Both the position numbers and the translations under genes were made by a program. The notes below the pieces were generated by a model that saw only the letters and a list, made by a program, of their open reading frames with translations, ran no database searches and had not been told where the DNA came from. A stretch of 16,581 bases of DNA from Chloroflexota bacterium. Its GTDB lineage: Bacteria > Chloroflexota > Ktedonobacteria > Ktedonobacterales > Ktedonobacteraceae. Of the stretch, positions 1 to 7,109 are shown piece after piece. Position 1 is the first letter of the stretch; every line of letters begins with the position of its first letter. The stretch lies in contig CADDZH010000112.1 of NCBI GenBank assembly GCA_902812455.1, positions 1-16,581 on the forward strand, read 5' to 3'.

Positions 1-249
1 GGGGATGAGCCTGTTTGAAGCGGGCCAGCCGCCGCTGCACTGCCTGTTCATAAGCTTGACCATGCTAGCGAAATTGTCGATACGGATGGTGCCGGAGACA
101 CAGTTGCCGCTACTTTCACGCTGGCCTTGACGGCAGGCGCGAGTATGGCGGAGGCAGCATATCTGGCAAACGCGGCGGCAGCGCTGGTGGTGCGGCGGCT
201 TGGCTGCGCGAGCAACACGCCGGAGGAACTGGTGAAAGCCATTTTATGA
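1..249 (+). CDS. C-terminal end of PfkB/RfaE1-type heptose kinase, apparent frameshift
   Basis: Partial gene cut by the window start. The last ~68 codons (about 43-249) read PVHKLDHASEIVDTDGAG and onward; DTDGAGD at 79-99 is the PfkB-family signature with the catalytic Asp. Upstream of about position 40 this frame meets a stop (16-18), while the neighbouring frame reads GMSLFEAGQPPLH (2-40), which fits the kinase just before that point. One missing base in the CACTGCCT stretch (38-45) would join both halves as PPLHLPV. The family phosphorylates D-glycero-D-manno-heptose 7-phosphate at C1. Its stop overlaps the next gene's start in ATGA (246-249), so the pair mimics the two halves of HldE. The break may be a sequencing or assembly error or a real lesion; D-ribulose-type PfkB kinases are less likely given the neighbour. 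Confidence 0.8.
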
Positions 250-770
250 GCGACCTGTTGAAGAGCATTCAGCGAAAAATATATGACCGCCAGGAGCTTG
301 CTCTCCTGGTAGGGCAGCGGCAGCAGGCGGGAGAGCGAGGCGTTTTTACCAACGGCTGTTTTGACCTGCTGCACCTGGGACATGTACGCTATTTGCAGGA
401 AGCAAGGGCAATGGGTGATTTCCTGATCGTTGGTCTTAATAATGATGGGGGTGTGCGCTTGCTCAAAGGAGCAGGCAGGCCGTTAATGCCAGAAGAGGAA
501 CGGGCGGAAATCCTTGCCGCGCTGGCCTGCGTTGACTATGTGACCATTTTTGGCGAGCCGACTGCCGGCCCGCTAGTAGAACTGCTGCGGCCTGCTATCT
601 ATGTGAAGGGCGGCGACTATGCCAGCGCTGATAGCAACAAGCCCGATCTGGATCGCCTGCCTGAAGCACGCGTTGTGCAGGGGTACGGCGGGATAGTGCG
701 GTTGATCCCATATGTGCCGCACCATTCAACCACGGAGTTGATCGCAGCCATCAAGCGATTACCAGGCTAA
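246..770 (+). CDS. rfaE2: D-glycero-beta-D-manno-heptose 1-phosphate adenylyltransferase (RfaE2/HldE C-terminal type)
   Basis: Transfers AMP from ATP to heptose 1-phosphate, giving ADP-heptose, in the cytoplasm. The 174 residues match a stand-alone RfaE2 domain (usually about 160). Visible nucleotidyltransferase features are FTNGCFDLLHLGH (34-46) with the HxGH motif at 43-46, GRPLMPEEERAEIL (77-90), VKGGDY (120-125) and STTELI (161-166). The start overlaps the stop of the upstream kinase by 4 nt (ATGA), so the two are translationally coupled and act in consecutive steps. In Gram-negatives ADP-heptose feeds LPS core; if this is a monoderm Chloroflexota, a surface-glycan or S-layer glycan use is more plausible (inference). 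Related cytidylyltransferases (GlmU/TagD type) are the main alternative, but the VKGGDY and STT motifs favour RfaE2. Confidence 0.93.
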   Translation: MSDLLKSIQRKIYDRQELALLVGQRQQAGERGVFTNGCFDLLHLGHVRYLQEARAMGDFLIVGLNNDGGVRLLKGAGRPLMPEEERAEILAALACVDYVTIFGEPTAGPLVELLRPAIYVKGGDYASADSNKPDLDRLPEARVVQGYGGIVRLIPYVPHHSTTELIAAIKRLPG

Positions 771-790
771 GTTATATGATGTAGACCTTG

Positions 791-876
791 CAGGGCGACC
801 ACAAGGGTCGCCCCTACCATACACGCCTCGGCCTGCGCAGCCGTAGTATGGTAGGGGCAGAGCTTGCCTCTGCCCT
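791..876. repeat. Paired, opposite-facing GTAGGGGC hairpin repeats
   Basis: Two hairpins face each other in the 188-nt gap before murJ. The first has stem 793-800/806-813 (gggcgacc with ggtcgccc) and loop acaag. The second has stem 855-862/868-875 (gggcagag with ctctgccc), and its loop reads gcaag on the minus strand. A 12-bp inverted repeat (811-822/846-857, cccctaccatac and its complement) joins them around a small GC-rich dyad (829-843). No T-run follows either stem, so this is not a typical intrinsic terminator, though it could still attenuate or stabilise the hldE-side transcript. Confidence 0.8.
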
Positions 877-958
877 GGTTCCCGTGCTGACCACTGAGAA
901 TCGCATTCACCAACAGGGTCGTGTAAGGGAAGAGGTTGCGCAAGAGGATCGCTTCTAA

Positions 959-2770
959 ATGTCAAAAGAATCGCTAGGCAAATCGCAAGATCAATCGGAA
1001 CAATCTGATCCAAATTCCGTAGGGGCGCGATTTATCGCGCCCGGCGCCGATTCATCGCGCCCATCGCCGATTGATCGGCAGGAAGAGCCTGTTTCCATAG
1101 CTTTGAATCCAGAATCTGCACCCTTCCCTGTCATAGAAGAGCCAGCGGAAGCCGTGCCGGGCGAGCGGAGGCATATCGTCAAATCGGCCACACTGGTGAT
1201 GCTTGGCAACCTGGGCAGCAGCCTGATGGGCATGATCCGCCAGCAGGTAGTAGCCTCGTTCGGCAGTAATATTGCCGGCCCCTTTGTCTCTGCGATTTCG
1301 CCCGCCCAAACATTCAACGATCTCCTCATCAATGGGCATGTCAACGGCGCCTTAGTGCCAACATTTAGCGATTATGCTGCCCCCGAAAAACGCGAAGAAC
1401 TCCGCCGCCTGGTCTATACGCTGGTGAATTTTGTGCTGATCGTCATGATCATCGCCGCGCTCACATTCCTCTTTATCTCGCACTGGTTTATGCAGGTCGT
1501 CGCGCCAGGTTATGAGCGCAATATTGTGCTTGCAGGACAGACGATCTACCAGTTGCAACTGGCGGTAGAATTTGCGCAAATCATCTTCTTTTCCCTGCTG
1601 GCTTTGGGACCATTCGCGGTCTTGCAGGCCGCGCTCTTTGCGCGCAAGGAATTCGGCTGGCCTTCGGTTGCCCCGGCCTCCTATCATGTCGGTATTATCC
1701 TGGGAGCGATTGCGGCAGGCATTATCGGCGTGCGCTACATGGGCTACCTGGGGCTGGCGGTAGGCGTGGTGGTAGGCGCTTTTGGCGAAGTGGCCATTAT
1801 TGTTCCTGGACTGCACAGGCAGGGACTGCGCTATATGTTTGTGCTGGATCTCAAACATCCAGCCCTGCGCCGTATTCCCAGGCTCTACCTGCCCATTGCG
1901 CTCAGCTTCCTGGTGAGCACCTTCTTTATTTTTCTCGATCAGCGCTGGGCAACGCAGGCTCCGGGGGATAGCGCGGCCAACTATGCCGCCATGCGCTTCG
2001 CCACGACGCTGATCCAATTCCCGGTTGGCCTGGTGGCTACAGCGCTATCCGTGGCCGTCTTACCGACACTGGCAGAGCACGCCAGAGCGATGGACCACGA
2101 GCGTTTCAAAAAGACCCTGCTGCTCGGCTTTCGCCTGGGCCTGCTCTTGATGATTCCCGCCGCGGCCGGTCTGATTATGCTGCGCCTGCCCATCGTCATG
2201 CTCCTCTTCCAGCACGGGGCGTATCGTTACAGCAATTCGCTGCTGACGGCGATTGCCCTGCAAAACTACGCTTACCAGCTCCCCTTTGTAGCAATGGACC
2301 AGCTCTTGCTTTCGGCATTTTATGCGCGCAAGAACACGATTACGCCTGTAGTTGTGGGTATTATTAGCTTTGGCGGGTATCTCGCGGTGGCCATTCCTTT
2401 CCGGCTGACGATAGGCATGCCGGCGCTGGCCTTTGCCAACACTGTGCAGAACTCGCTTCATCCTATTATCCTGCTGATCCTCCTGCGGCTTGCCATCGGC
2501 CCGCTTCGAATGCGAGAGATGATTCCTGCGACGGTCAAGATTTGCCTGGCGACGGCGGTGATGATTGTAGTGGCCTGGGGCTTGCAGGTGGTTCTGGGTC
2601 ATGTGAGCCTGTTCTCATTAGGTCACTTAGCGGGGCAATTTTTGACGGTGGTAGTGGTTGGAGGGATAGCGGTTGGTGTGTACTTTGGAGGCCTGTTGCT
2701 GCTAAAAGTTGAAGAAGTCAGGTTGTTGAAAACGGTGGTGCTGGCGAAGTTAGGGAAAAGTAGAGGATGA
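959..2770 (+). CDS. murJ: Lipid II flippase MurJ (MviN family)
   Basis: Polytopic inner-membrane protein of the MATE/MOP superfamily that flips lipid II outward for peptidoglycan synthesis. The conserved core starts near residue 71 (RRHIVKSATLVMLGNLGSSLMGMIRQQVVASFG), followed by many hydrophobic segments to the C terminus, consistent with the 14 helices of the family. At 603 residues it exceeds the usual ~510-530 because of a polar, probably disordered N-terminal extension of about 70 residues. Residues 21-41 of that extension are encoded by a dispersed 20-bp-period repeat. ATG 959 has a GAGG at 944-947; no other in-frame ATG precedes the core, although a GTG near 1154 could be an alternative start that skips the extension. 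A MOP-family polysaccharide flippase is the alternative, but the N-terminal core pattern fits MurJ. Confidence 0.93.
   Translation: MSKESLGKSQDQSEQSDPNSVGARFIAPGADSSRPSPIDRQEEPVSIALNPESAPFPVIEEPAEAVPGERRHIVKSATLVMLGNLGSSLMGMIRQQVVASFGSNIAGPFVSAISPAQTFNDLLINGHVNGALVPTFSDYAAPEKREELRRLVYTLVNFVLIVMIIAALTFLFISHWFMQVVAPGYERNIVLAGQTIYQLQLAVEFAQIIFFSLLALGPFAVLQAALFARKEFGWPSVAPASYHVGIILGAIAAGIIGVRYMGYLGLAVGVVVGAFGEVAIIVPGLHRQGLRYMFVLDLKHPALRRIPRLYLPIALSFLVSTFFIFLDQRWATQAPGDSAANYAAMRFATTLIQFPVGLVATALSVAVLPTLAEHARAMDHERFKKTLLLGFRLGLLLMIPAAAGLIMLRLPIVMLLFQHGAYRYSNSLLTAIALQNYAYQLPFVAMDQLLLSAFYARKNTITPVVVGIISFGGYLAVAIPFRLTIGMPALAFANTVQNSLHPIILLILLRLAIGPLRMREMIPATVKICLATAVMIVVAWGLQVVLGHVSLFSLGHLAGQFLTVVVVGGIAVGVYFGGLLLLKVEEVRLLKTVVLAKLGKSRG
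1019..1079 (+). repeat. Dispersed GATTnATCG repeat (three 20-bp units) inside murJ
   Basis: GTAGGGGC is followed by three units whose GATT starts fall at 1029, 1049 and 1069, exactly 20 bp apart (consensus GATTnATCGcGCCCnnCGCC). The first unit forms a perfect 8-bp stem (gggcgcga/tcgcgccc). The same units occur between genes at 6195-6234 and, reverse-complemented, at 7000-7078. Because 20 is not a multiple of 3, each unit is read in a different frame (RFIAP, DSSRP, IDR) without a stop. Confidence 0.85.
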
Positions 2771-2840
2771 AACTCTTCTCTTTCTCGATACGTACTAACA
2801 GCAAGAAGAGCAGCAGATAGTGAAAACGAGGCAGCAAGCT

Positions 2841-3095
2841 ATGGAGAACTCAGAGGAGAGCCTGTTTTTTGCGAATGATGGTGTCCCTGATGATGAAGAG
2901 GATGAGATCGATCGACTCTTCAGCCGATTACAGTCCATAAAGCCACCTCCAGCCCTTATTGCGCAAATTCTGGCGCAAACTAGAGCCCAGGATCCCCTGG
3001 CATCCGCGCTTAGTGAACCTCCCCTGACACTGGAAGAGCTTGACGACGAGTTTATGCCTGGCCGGAAGGGCAAATTCCGCGCCTTCTATTCGTAG
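2841..3095 (+). CDS. Small acidic protein of unknown function upstream of phoU
   Basis: I do not recognise a family. The ~84-residue product is highly acidic in its first third (PDDEEDEIDRLFSRLQ), then has a Pro-rich amphipathic helix candidate (KPPPALIAQILAQTRAQ), and ends basic (GRKGKFRAFYS). No signal peptide or membrane segment is visible, so it is likely cytosolic. ATG 2841 has GAGG at 2828-2831 (9-nt spacing); GTG 2820, preceded by AAGAAGAG, would add seven residues and is the alternative. It lies 70 nt after murJ and 46 nt before phoU on the same strand, so it may be co-transcribed with either. Coding status rests on the RBS, the spacing and a plausible composition, not on homology. 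Confidence 0.6.
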   Translation: MENSEESLFFANDGVPDDEEDEIDRLFSRLQSIKPPPALIAQILAQTRAQDPLASALSEPPLTLEELDDEFMPGRKGKFRAFYS

Positions 3096-3141
3096 GAAGA
3101 GGCCATCTTTGTTGAAGCATAGAGAGTGAAGGGTGATATCG

Positions 3142-3903
3142 ATGACCAGAGCAGTGCTGGACAAAGAGCTAGACGAGCTGAATGCTCAGATCATACAACT
3201 GGGCAAGCTGGTCGATGATGCTCTGGCGAAGGCCCTGGAGGCGCTGGAGACCGGCGACCTGGCGAAGTCGGGCCTGGTGATTGAGGCCGATGCTGCCATT
3301 GATAGCTTGCGCACAGCGGTTGAGGAACATACGATTCGCCTGCTCACACTGCAACAGCCGCTCACCGGTCGCGACCTGCGCTATCTTACCGCTGTGCTCT
3401 CGATTGCCGGCGATCTTGAGCGCACCGGGGATGGAGCGGCCGGCATTGCACAGAACATCTTGCGTATGGCTCCTCTTCGCGCTGCCCCATCTCTAAGCGG
3501 GATAGAGCACACGCCGGTGGGCAAGGCCGGTGATGGCAGCGAGATAACCGAAGCTTCGATTATGCGGGGGTTACTTGAACTGGGGCACGAGGCGCGCAAG
3601 GTCTTGCGAGGGGCAATAGATGCTTTCGCTCGCATGGACGTGGAAGCGGCCCGCTATATCTGGGAAGAGGACGATGTGGTGGATGTGCGCTATCACCTGG
3701 TGCGCCATGATTTGATGACGATGATGGCGGGTGCGCGGGCGATTCCTGCGCTCAAGGATGATCCCTTCATCCTGCAACGGGCAACCTATCTGCTCTGGAT
3801 CGCGCACAAACTAGAGCGTGTTGCCGATCATAGCAGCAATATCTGCGAGCGCATTGTGTTTATTGTCGAGGGGGAGACAAGTATCAAGCGCTCTGAAGAG
3901 TGA
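3142..3903 (+). CDS. phoU: PhoU family phosphate-signalling regulator
   Basis: PhoU proteins are cytosolic, metal-binding helical bundles that couple the Pst phosphate transporter to the PhoR sensor and repress the Pho response. The product (253 aa) has the two tandem PhoU repeats. The first centres on DLERTGDGAAGIAQNI (91-106), where the usual His of the metal motif is Gly; the second is intact at KLERVADHSSNICE (223-236). A loop rich in Gly, Ser and Pro (about 111-136) separates them and makes the protein longer than the usual ~220 residues. ATG 3142 was chosen because GAAGGG (3128-3133) sits 8 nt upstream; GTG 3133 is in frame but overlaps that site. No pst or phoR genes are present nearby. 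It converges on the epimerase gene with only a 5-nt gap. Confidence 0.92.
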   Translation: MTRAVLDKELDELNAQIIQLGKLVDDALAKALEALETGDLAKSGLVIEADAAIDSLRTAVEEHTIRLLTLQQPLTGRDLRYLTAVLSIAGDLERTGDGAAGIAQNILRMAPLRAAPSLSGIEHTPVGKAGDGSEITEASIMRGLLELGHEARKVLRGAIDAFARMDVEAARYIWEEDDVVDVRYHLVRHDLMTMMAGARAIPALKDDPFILQRATYLLWIAHKLERVADHSSNICERIVFIVEGETSIKRSEE

Positions 3904-3908
3904 AGGAG

Positions 3909-4982
3909 CTACTTTGGTTCTACTCCCAGGCCGCGTTCCACGCTAGAGAGATCGTAGATTCCCCCTTGTTGTTCATAGCCACCTGTAAAGGGGTCCTCAG
4001 CTAAGAGCATGGGGGTATCCAGGTCAACGAAGCGAAAGCCGCCAAGGCCCGCGACGAAGTGAGCAGCAGCGCTGGTAGCCAGGCGCGATTCCATCATGGC
4101 CCCAACCATCAATTGGGTGTGCGTGGCGCGGCACACGGCGGCAATATCCATAGCTTCGACAAGGCCGGATTTCATGAGCTTGATATTGATGACGTTGACG
4201 GCTCCCATGGCGATCAGGCGAGCTACGTTGGCGGCACTGTAGGCGCTTTCGTCGGCGGCGATGGGTACGCTGGTATGCTGGGTGACGTAGCGCAAGCCCT
4301 CGTAATCGTCCTTGTGCACGGGCTGTTCCAGCAAGAGGGGGCGAATATCGCGATCATCGAGGGCTTCGAGGCAGAGCAAAGCCTCGTTGGCGGTATACCC
4401 CTGGTTGGCATCGAGCATCAGGCCAATGCCGGGAGCCGCTTCGCGAATAGCTTCAACGCGAGCCACATCTTCGCGAATATCGCCGCCAACCTTGATCTTC
4501 AGCCGGGTAATGCCGCGCGCAACAGCCTCTTTTGCCAGCTCGTAGCCATGTTCGGGCGTGACCATAGGGATGCTGAGATCGGTTTCAACGAAGGCGCTGG
4601 CGCCACCGAAAAAGATGTAGAGCGGGATGCCATAAGAGCGAGTGAGCGCATCGAGGAGGGCCATTTCTATTCCGGCAACGACGGTGGCCTGGCTGAAAAA
4701 TGTGCTGCGGAGGAATTTGGAGAGACTGCGCCAGTGGGCAGCGTCTTTTCCCTGGAGCAGTTCCGCACACTCACGCGCTGCCGCCAGCGCTGTTTCCTGC
4801 GTTTCGCCTGTGCTCGGCGTGAAGGGGGCACATTCGCCGTAGCCGGTGCTGCCATCTTCCAGGCGTACGGTGATGAGGACGTTACGGGCCTCGGATGTCG
4901 TGCCCGTAGAGATGGTGAACGGTTCCAGCAGGGGGATATTCAAAGGCTCAACTGTGATGGAGTTGATAGTGGTGCGTAGCAT
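3909..4982 (-). CDS. Dipeptide epimerase (L-Ala-D/L-Glu epimerase type, enolase superfamily)
   Basis: Member of the mandelate racemase/muconate lactonizing group. It should epimerise the alpha carbon of dipeptides such as L-Ala-D-Glu released from murein, in the cytoplasm. Visible residues (357-aa numbering) are the catalytic KIK (162-164), metal ligands D191 (LMLDANQGY), E219 (LLEQP) and D244 (AADES), the second catalytic Lys K268 (INIKLMKSG), the MMESR segment (296-300), and D320-x-D322 (VDLDTPMLLAEDP), the DxD pair that holds the dipeptide amino group in characterised epimerases. The start at 4982 gives the family's usual N terminus (LRTTINSITVEPLNIPL) and a 13-nt gap to ddl; an upstream ATG at 5030 would overlap ddl. 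It is the distal gene of the ddl operon, which supports a murein-peptide substrate. Other dipeptide specificities cannot be excluded. Confidence 0.88.
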   Translation of the reverse strand: MLRTTINSITVEPLNIPLLEPFTISTGTTSEARNVLITVRLEDGSTGYGECAPFTPSTGETQETALAAARECAELLQGKDAAHWRSLSKFLRSTFFSQATVVAGIEMALLDALTRSYGIPLYIFFGGASAFVETDLSIPMVTPEHGYELAKEAVARGITRLKIKVGGDIREDVARVEAIREAAPGIGLMLDANQGYTANEALLCLEALDDRDIRPLLLEQPVHKDDYEGLRYVTQHTSVPIAADESAYSAANVARLIAMGAVNVINIKLMKSGLVEAMDIAAVCRATHTQLMVGAMMESRLATSAAAHFVAGLGGFRFVDLDTPMLLAEDPFTGGYEQQGGIYDLSSVERGLGVEPK

Positions 4983-4995
4983 ATGTTTTTCCAAT

Positions 4996-6123
4996 TCATC
5001 GTGATGTGCGATTGCGCTGTTTGTCATCATAGCGGTCGAAGGCCAGCTCGATCAGGCGATCAAGGAGCTGTGGGTAGGGAAGGCCGCTTGCTTCCCATAG
5101 TTTGGCATACATGCTGATCTCGGTAAAGCCGGGCATGGTATTGACCTCGTTGATATAGACGCGATCGCAGTCCTTGCCTAAGAAGAAGTCGACTCGAGCC
5201 AGACCACTGAGGTCAAGGGCGCGGAAGGCGCTGAGGGCATAGCGGCGCACTTCATCTGCCGTGGCCTTCGGGATGTTAGCAGGGATGATCACCTGCGATT
5301 GGTTGTCGATGTACTTGGCATTGTAGTCATAGAACTCGTTGCTGGGAATGACTTCGCCAACGACGGAGGCGACAGGCTCGTCGTTGCCCAGGACAGCGCA
5401 CTCAAGCTCGCGGCAGTTGAGGCTCTGCTCGATGATGATCTTGCGGTCGTATTCAGCGGCCACATTGATGGCGTGTTCGAGTTCGCCGCGATCGTGGGCT
5501 TTGTTGACGCCGACGCTCGATCCGAGATTGACAGGTTTGACGAAGCAGGGATAGCCGAAGCGCTGCTCGATCACGTCCATGATAGCTTCGGGAGAACGCT
5601 CCCATTCGCCGCGCCGGTAGACCAGGTAATCTACAATGGGAAGGCCAACGGAGCGGAAGATCATCTTCATCTTTTCTTTGTCCATGCCGAGCGCCGAGCC
5701 GAGAACCCCGCAGCCAACATAGGGGACGTTGGCCATCTCCAGCAGCCCTTGCAGCGTGCCGTCTTCGCCATAGGGGCCGTGAAGCACGGGGAAGATAACA
5801 TCTAGCGCGCCGCTGTCGTGCAGGCGCTCCCCGCTGTGGACGGGGATCAGGCTGCGCAAATGGGGATCGCTCGTCAGCGTGACGGCTGTTGTTTCTCCTG
5901 TTGCTGTTTCTGCGCTCACATCCTGCTCTGCCGCCAGCAGCTTCTGGGGTTCGGTGCCGAGGAGCCATGAACCTTCTTTTGTGATGCCAATCGGCACCAC
6001 CTCGTACTTATCCTTATCCAGCTTCGCCATGATCGATGTCGCAGAGGCAAGCGAGACTTCGTGCTCGCCGGAGCGGCCTCCAAAGACGAGGCCGACGCGT
6101 ATTTTCTTTTTCTTTTCGGGCAT
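4996..6123 (-). CDS. ddl: D-alanine--D-alanine ligase
   Basis: ATP-grasp enzyme that joins two D-Ala molecules to make the dipeptide added by MurF. Across 375 residues the ordered motifs are [16 protein letters not shown] (13-28, E20 being the N-terminal catalytic Glu), [16 protein letters not shown] (114-129), [13 protein letters not shown] (194-206, ATP loop), FYDYNAKY (264-271) and [11 protein letters not shown] (324-334, metal-binding Glu/Asn). The Tyr-Lys omega-loop segment YDYNAK is that of D-Ala-D-Ala ligases; VanA-type D-Lac ligases differ there, so normal vancomycin-sensitive termini are expected. The start has AAAGGA at 6131-6136 with 7-nt spacing. It is followed by the dipeptide epimerase after 13 nt, and lies downstream of murF on the same strand but separated from it by repeats and an Rpn-like remnant. 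Confidence 0.97.
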   Translation of the reverse strand: MPEKKKKIRVGLVFGGRSGEHEVSLASATSIMAKLDKDKYEVVPIGITKEGSWLLGTEPQKLLAAEQDVSAETATGETTAVTLTSDPHLRSLIPVHSGERLHDSGALDVIFPVLHGPYGEDGTLQGLLEMANVPYVGCGVLGSALGMDKEKMKMIFRSVGLPIVDYLVYRRGEWERSPEAIMDVIEQRFGYPCFVKPVNLGSSVGVNKAHDRGELEHAINVAAEYDRKIIIEQSLNCRELECAVLGNDEPVASVVGEVIPSNEFYDYNAKYIDNQSQVIIPANIPKATADEVRRYALSAFRALDLSGLARVDFFLGKDCDRVYINEVNTMPGFTEISMYAKLWEASGLPYPQLLDRLIELAFDRYDDKQRNRTSR

Positions 6124-6194
6124 GGACAGGTCCTTTCGTCAAGGAATCCAGGGCATTGGCGCCTGCTGAGTCTACATCCTTTGATTGATCAGAG

Positions 6195-6234
6195 CGGGCC
6201 GATAAATCGGCGCTGGCCACGATAAATCGGGCCC
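6195..6234. repeat. GATTnATCG repeat, two units, upstream of ddl
   Basis: Two copies of gataaatcgg (6201-6210, 6221-6230) lie exactly 20 nt apart in the ddl upstream region, flanked by gggcc and gggccc. On the minus strand they read CGATTTATCG, the same unit as in murJ (1019-1079) and at 7000-7078. The remainder of 6124-6294 holds the ddl ribosome binding site and nothing else I recognise. Confidence 0.75.
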
Positions 6235-6294
6235 TCCGTTTCACCTGGAAGGATAGAGATACAGCCTGCTTCCATTCTTAACAGGGTTCGCATG

Positions 6295-6792
6295 TCAGGC
6301 AGCGAAGCTGTTGAGCAGCCAGCGCGCCGTCTCCTCATCCGGGGCCTTATAGATGAGCCTCACAAGTTTGCGCAGTTCTTCGGGCTTATCGATAAGCGGT
6401 GCTTTCTCTCGCGCCAGCTCCATGAGAGATGGGTACTCATCATGTACCGCATCCAGGACCATGAGCTGCAATCCCCGAAGTTCTCCTCGGAGTTCCCCTC
6501 GTGCTTCGCCCCTGGCAACACGCTCCTGGACAAATGGATTGTCATCTATCATGCTATCGTATTCCATCTTGAGTTCCTCCTCGACTCGTTGTTTGTCCGC
6601 CTGAGAAACCGTTGTCGATCTTCGTAGTATGTACAAAAAGCGCGTGAGATGGCGTGCGAATTGAGGGCGCGAATATTGCTGCTCCATCTCATGCACTGCT
6701 TGCAAGAGTAATGCCGCATTAGCCCCCTGCATAGCCGGTAAGAACGTGTACATAAATATTATACCCTGTTGGATGTATCTTTGCGCATGCAT
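6295..6792 (-). CDS. Truncated Rpn/PD-(D/E)XK transposase-like protein (C-terminal part)
   Basis: The 165 residues resemble only the C-terminal half of the Rpn/putative transposase proteins abundant in Ktedonobacteria: a helical FTRFLYILRR.TTTVSQADKQRVEEEL segment, NPFVQERVARGEARGELRGELRGLQ (a Gly/Arg/Glu tandem stretch) and a C-terminal VLDAVHDEYPSLMELAREKAPLIDKPEELRKLVRLIYKAPDEE-type helix pair. The N-terminal nuclease domain with its D...ExK residues is absent, and the 317 nt upstream contain repeats rather than a continuation. ATG 6792 lacks a clear RBS; ATG 6753, 4 nt after a perfect TATAAT (6758-6763), is an alternative start. It is probably a degraded remnant lying between murF and ddl. 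Family assignment is from memory of the sequence style. Confidence 0.55.
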   Translation of the reverse strand: MHAQRYIQQGIIFMYTFLPAMQGANAALLLQAVHEMEQQYSRPQFARHLTRFLYILRRSTTVSQADKQRVEEELKMEYDSMIDDNPFVQERVARGEARGELRGELRGLQLMVLDAVHDEYPSLMELAREKAPLIDKPEELRKLVRLIYKAPDEETARWLLNSFAA

Positions 6793-6860
6793 GTTTTAGT
6801 TGTCATACATTTGGAGATAAGCCGTACAGCACTTCCTGGGGAACAGCGGGCATGTCAAAG

Positions 6861-6960
6861 CATGTCATCCTGAGCGCGTGAGCCGAAGCCCTGAGCGCAG
6901 CGAAGGGGAAGGATCTGCGTCGATCGGCAGCGGATGTTTCGCTTCGCTCAACATGACATG
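6861..6960 (+). repeat. CATGTCAT-bounded GTCATCCTGAGCG repeat, copy 1
   Basis: Begins with catgtcat (6861-6868) and ends with its exact complement atgacatg (6953-6960). The body contains the GTCATCCTGAGCG, GAGCCGAAGCCCTGAGCGCAG and GAAGGGGAAGGATCT blocks and matches two other elements, at 8674-8826 (same strand) and 13567-13738 (opposite strand). Confidence 0.8.
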
Positions 6961-6999
6961 CCACAGACTGGCCTTGCCGATCTTGAATGGTAAAATTCA

Positions 7000-7078
7000 T
7001 AATCGGCGGTGGGCACGATAAATCGGCCGGAACAAAGGCCGATGAATCGGCGATGGGCACGATCAATCGGCCCCTACA
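7000..7078 (-). repeat. GATTnATCG/GTAGGGGC repeat array downstream of murF
   Basis: On the minus strand this starts TGTAGGGGC and runs through GATTGATCG, GATTCATCG and GATTTATCG units joined by GTGCCCAtCGCC-type linkers. It is the intergenic relative of the array inside murJ (1019-1079). The first unit can fold: GGGC-CGAT against ATCG-TGCCC with one bulge. Confidence 0.75.
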
Positions 7079-7109
7079 GCCGGTTGGTGGATTAGTGTGT
7101 TAACCTGCA

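Larger units (their letters stand above)
6793..7109. other. Repeat-filled intergenic region between murF and the Rpn-like remnant
   Basis: No credible gene. It contains a 100-bp CATGTCAT-ended element (6861-6960) and a GATTnATCG array (7000-7078). An open frame on the minus strand (6803-7066) is only the translated repeat (CHVERSETS-like peptide). A short dyad, gttaa/ttaac (7099-7114), overlaps the murF stop, with no T-run. Confidence 0.8.

Noticed and set aside
791..876. Intrinsic terminator after the adenylyltransferase
   Set aside because: Strong stems but no following T-run on either strand, and the structure matches a dispersed repeat.
1019..1079. Possible CRISPR-like array of 20-bp units
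   Set aside because: Units are contiguous, self-complementary and partly coding, with no unique spacers.
4059..4979. Plus-strand open frame of 306 codons opposite the epimerase
   Set aside because: Antisense shadow; the opposite strand has all enolase-superfamily catalytic residues.
6803..7066. Minus-strand open frame with a CHVERSETSAADRRRSFPFAALRASAHALRMT-type peptide
   Set aside because: It is the translation of the GTCATCCTGAGCG repeat; the same peptide style arises at the other copies, and there is no RBS.
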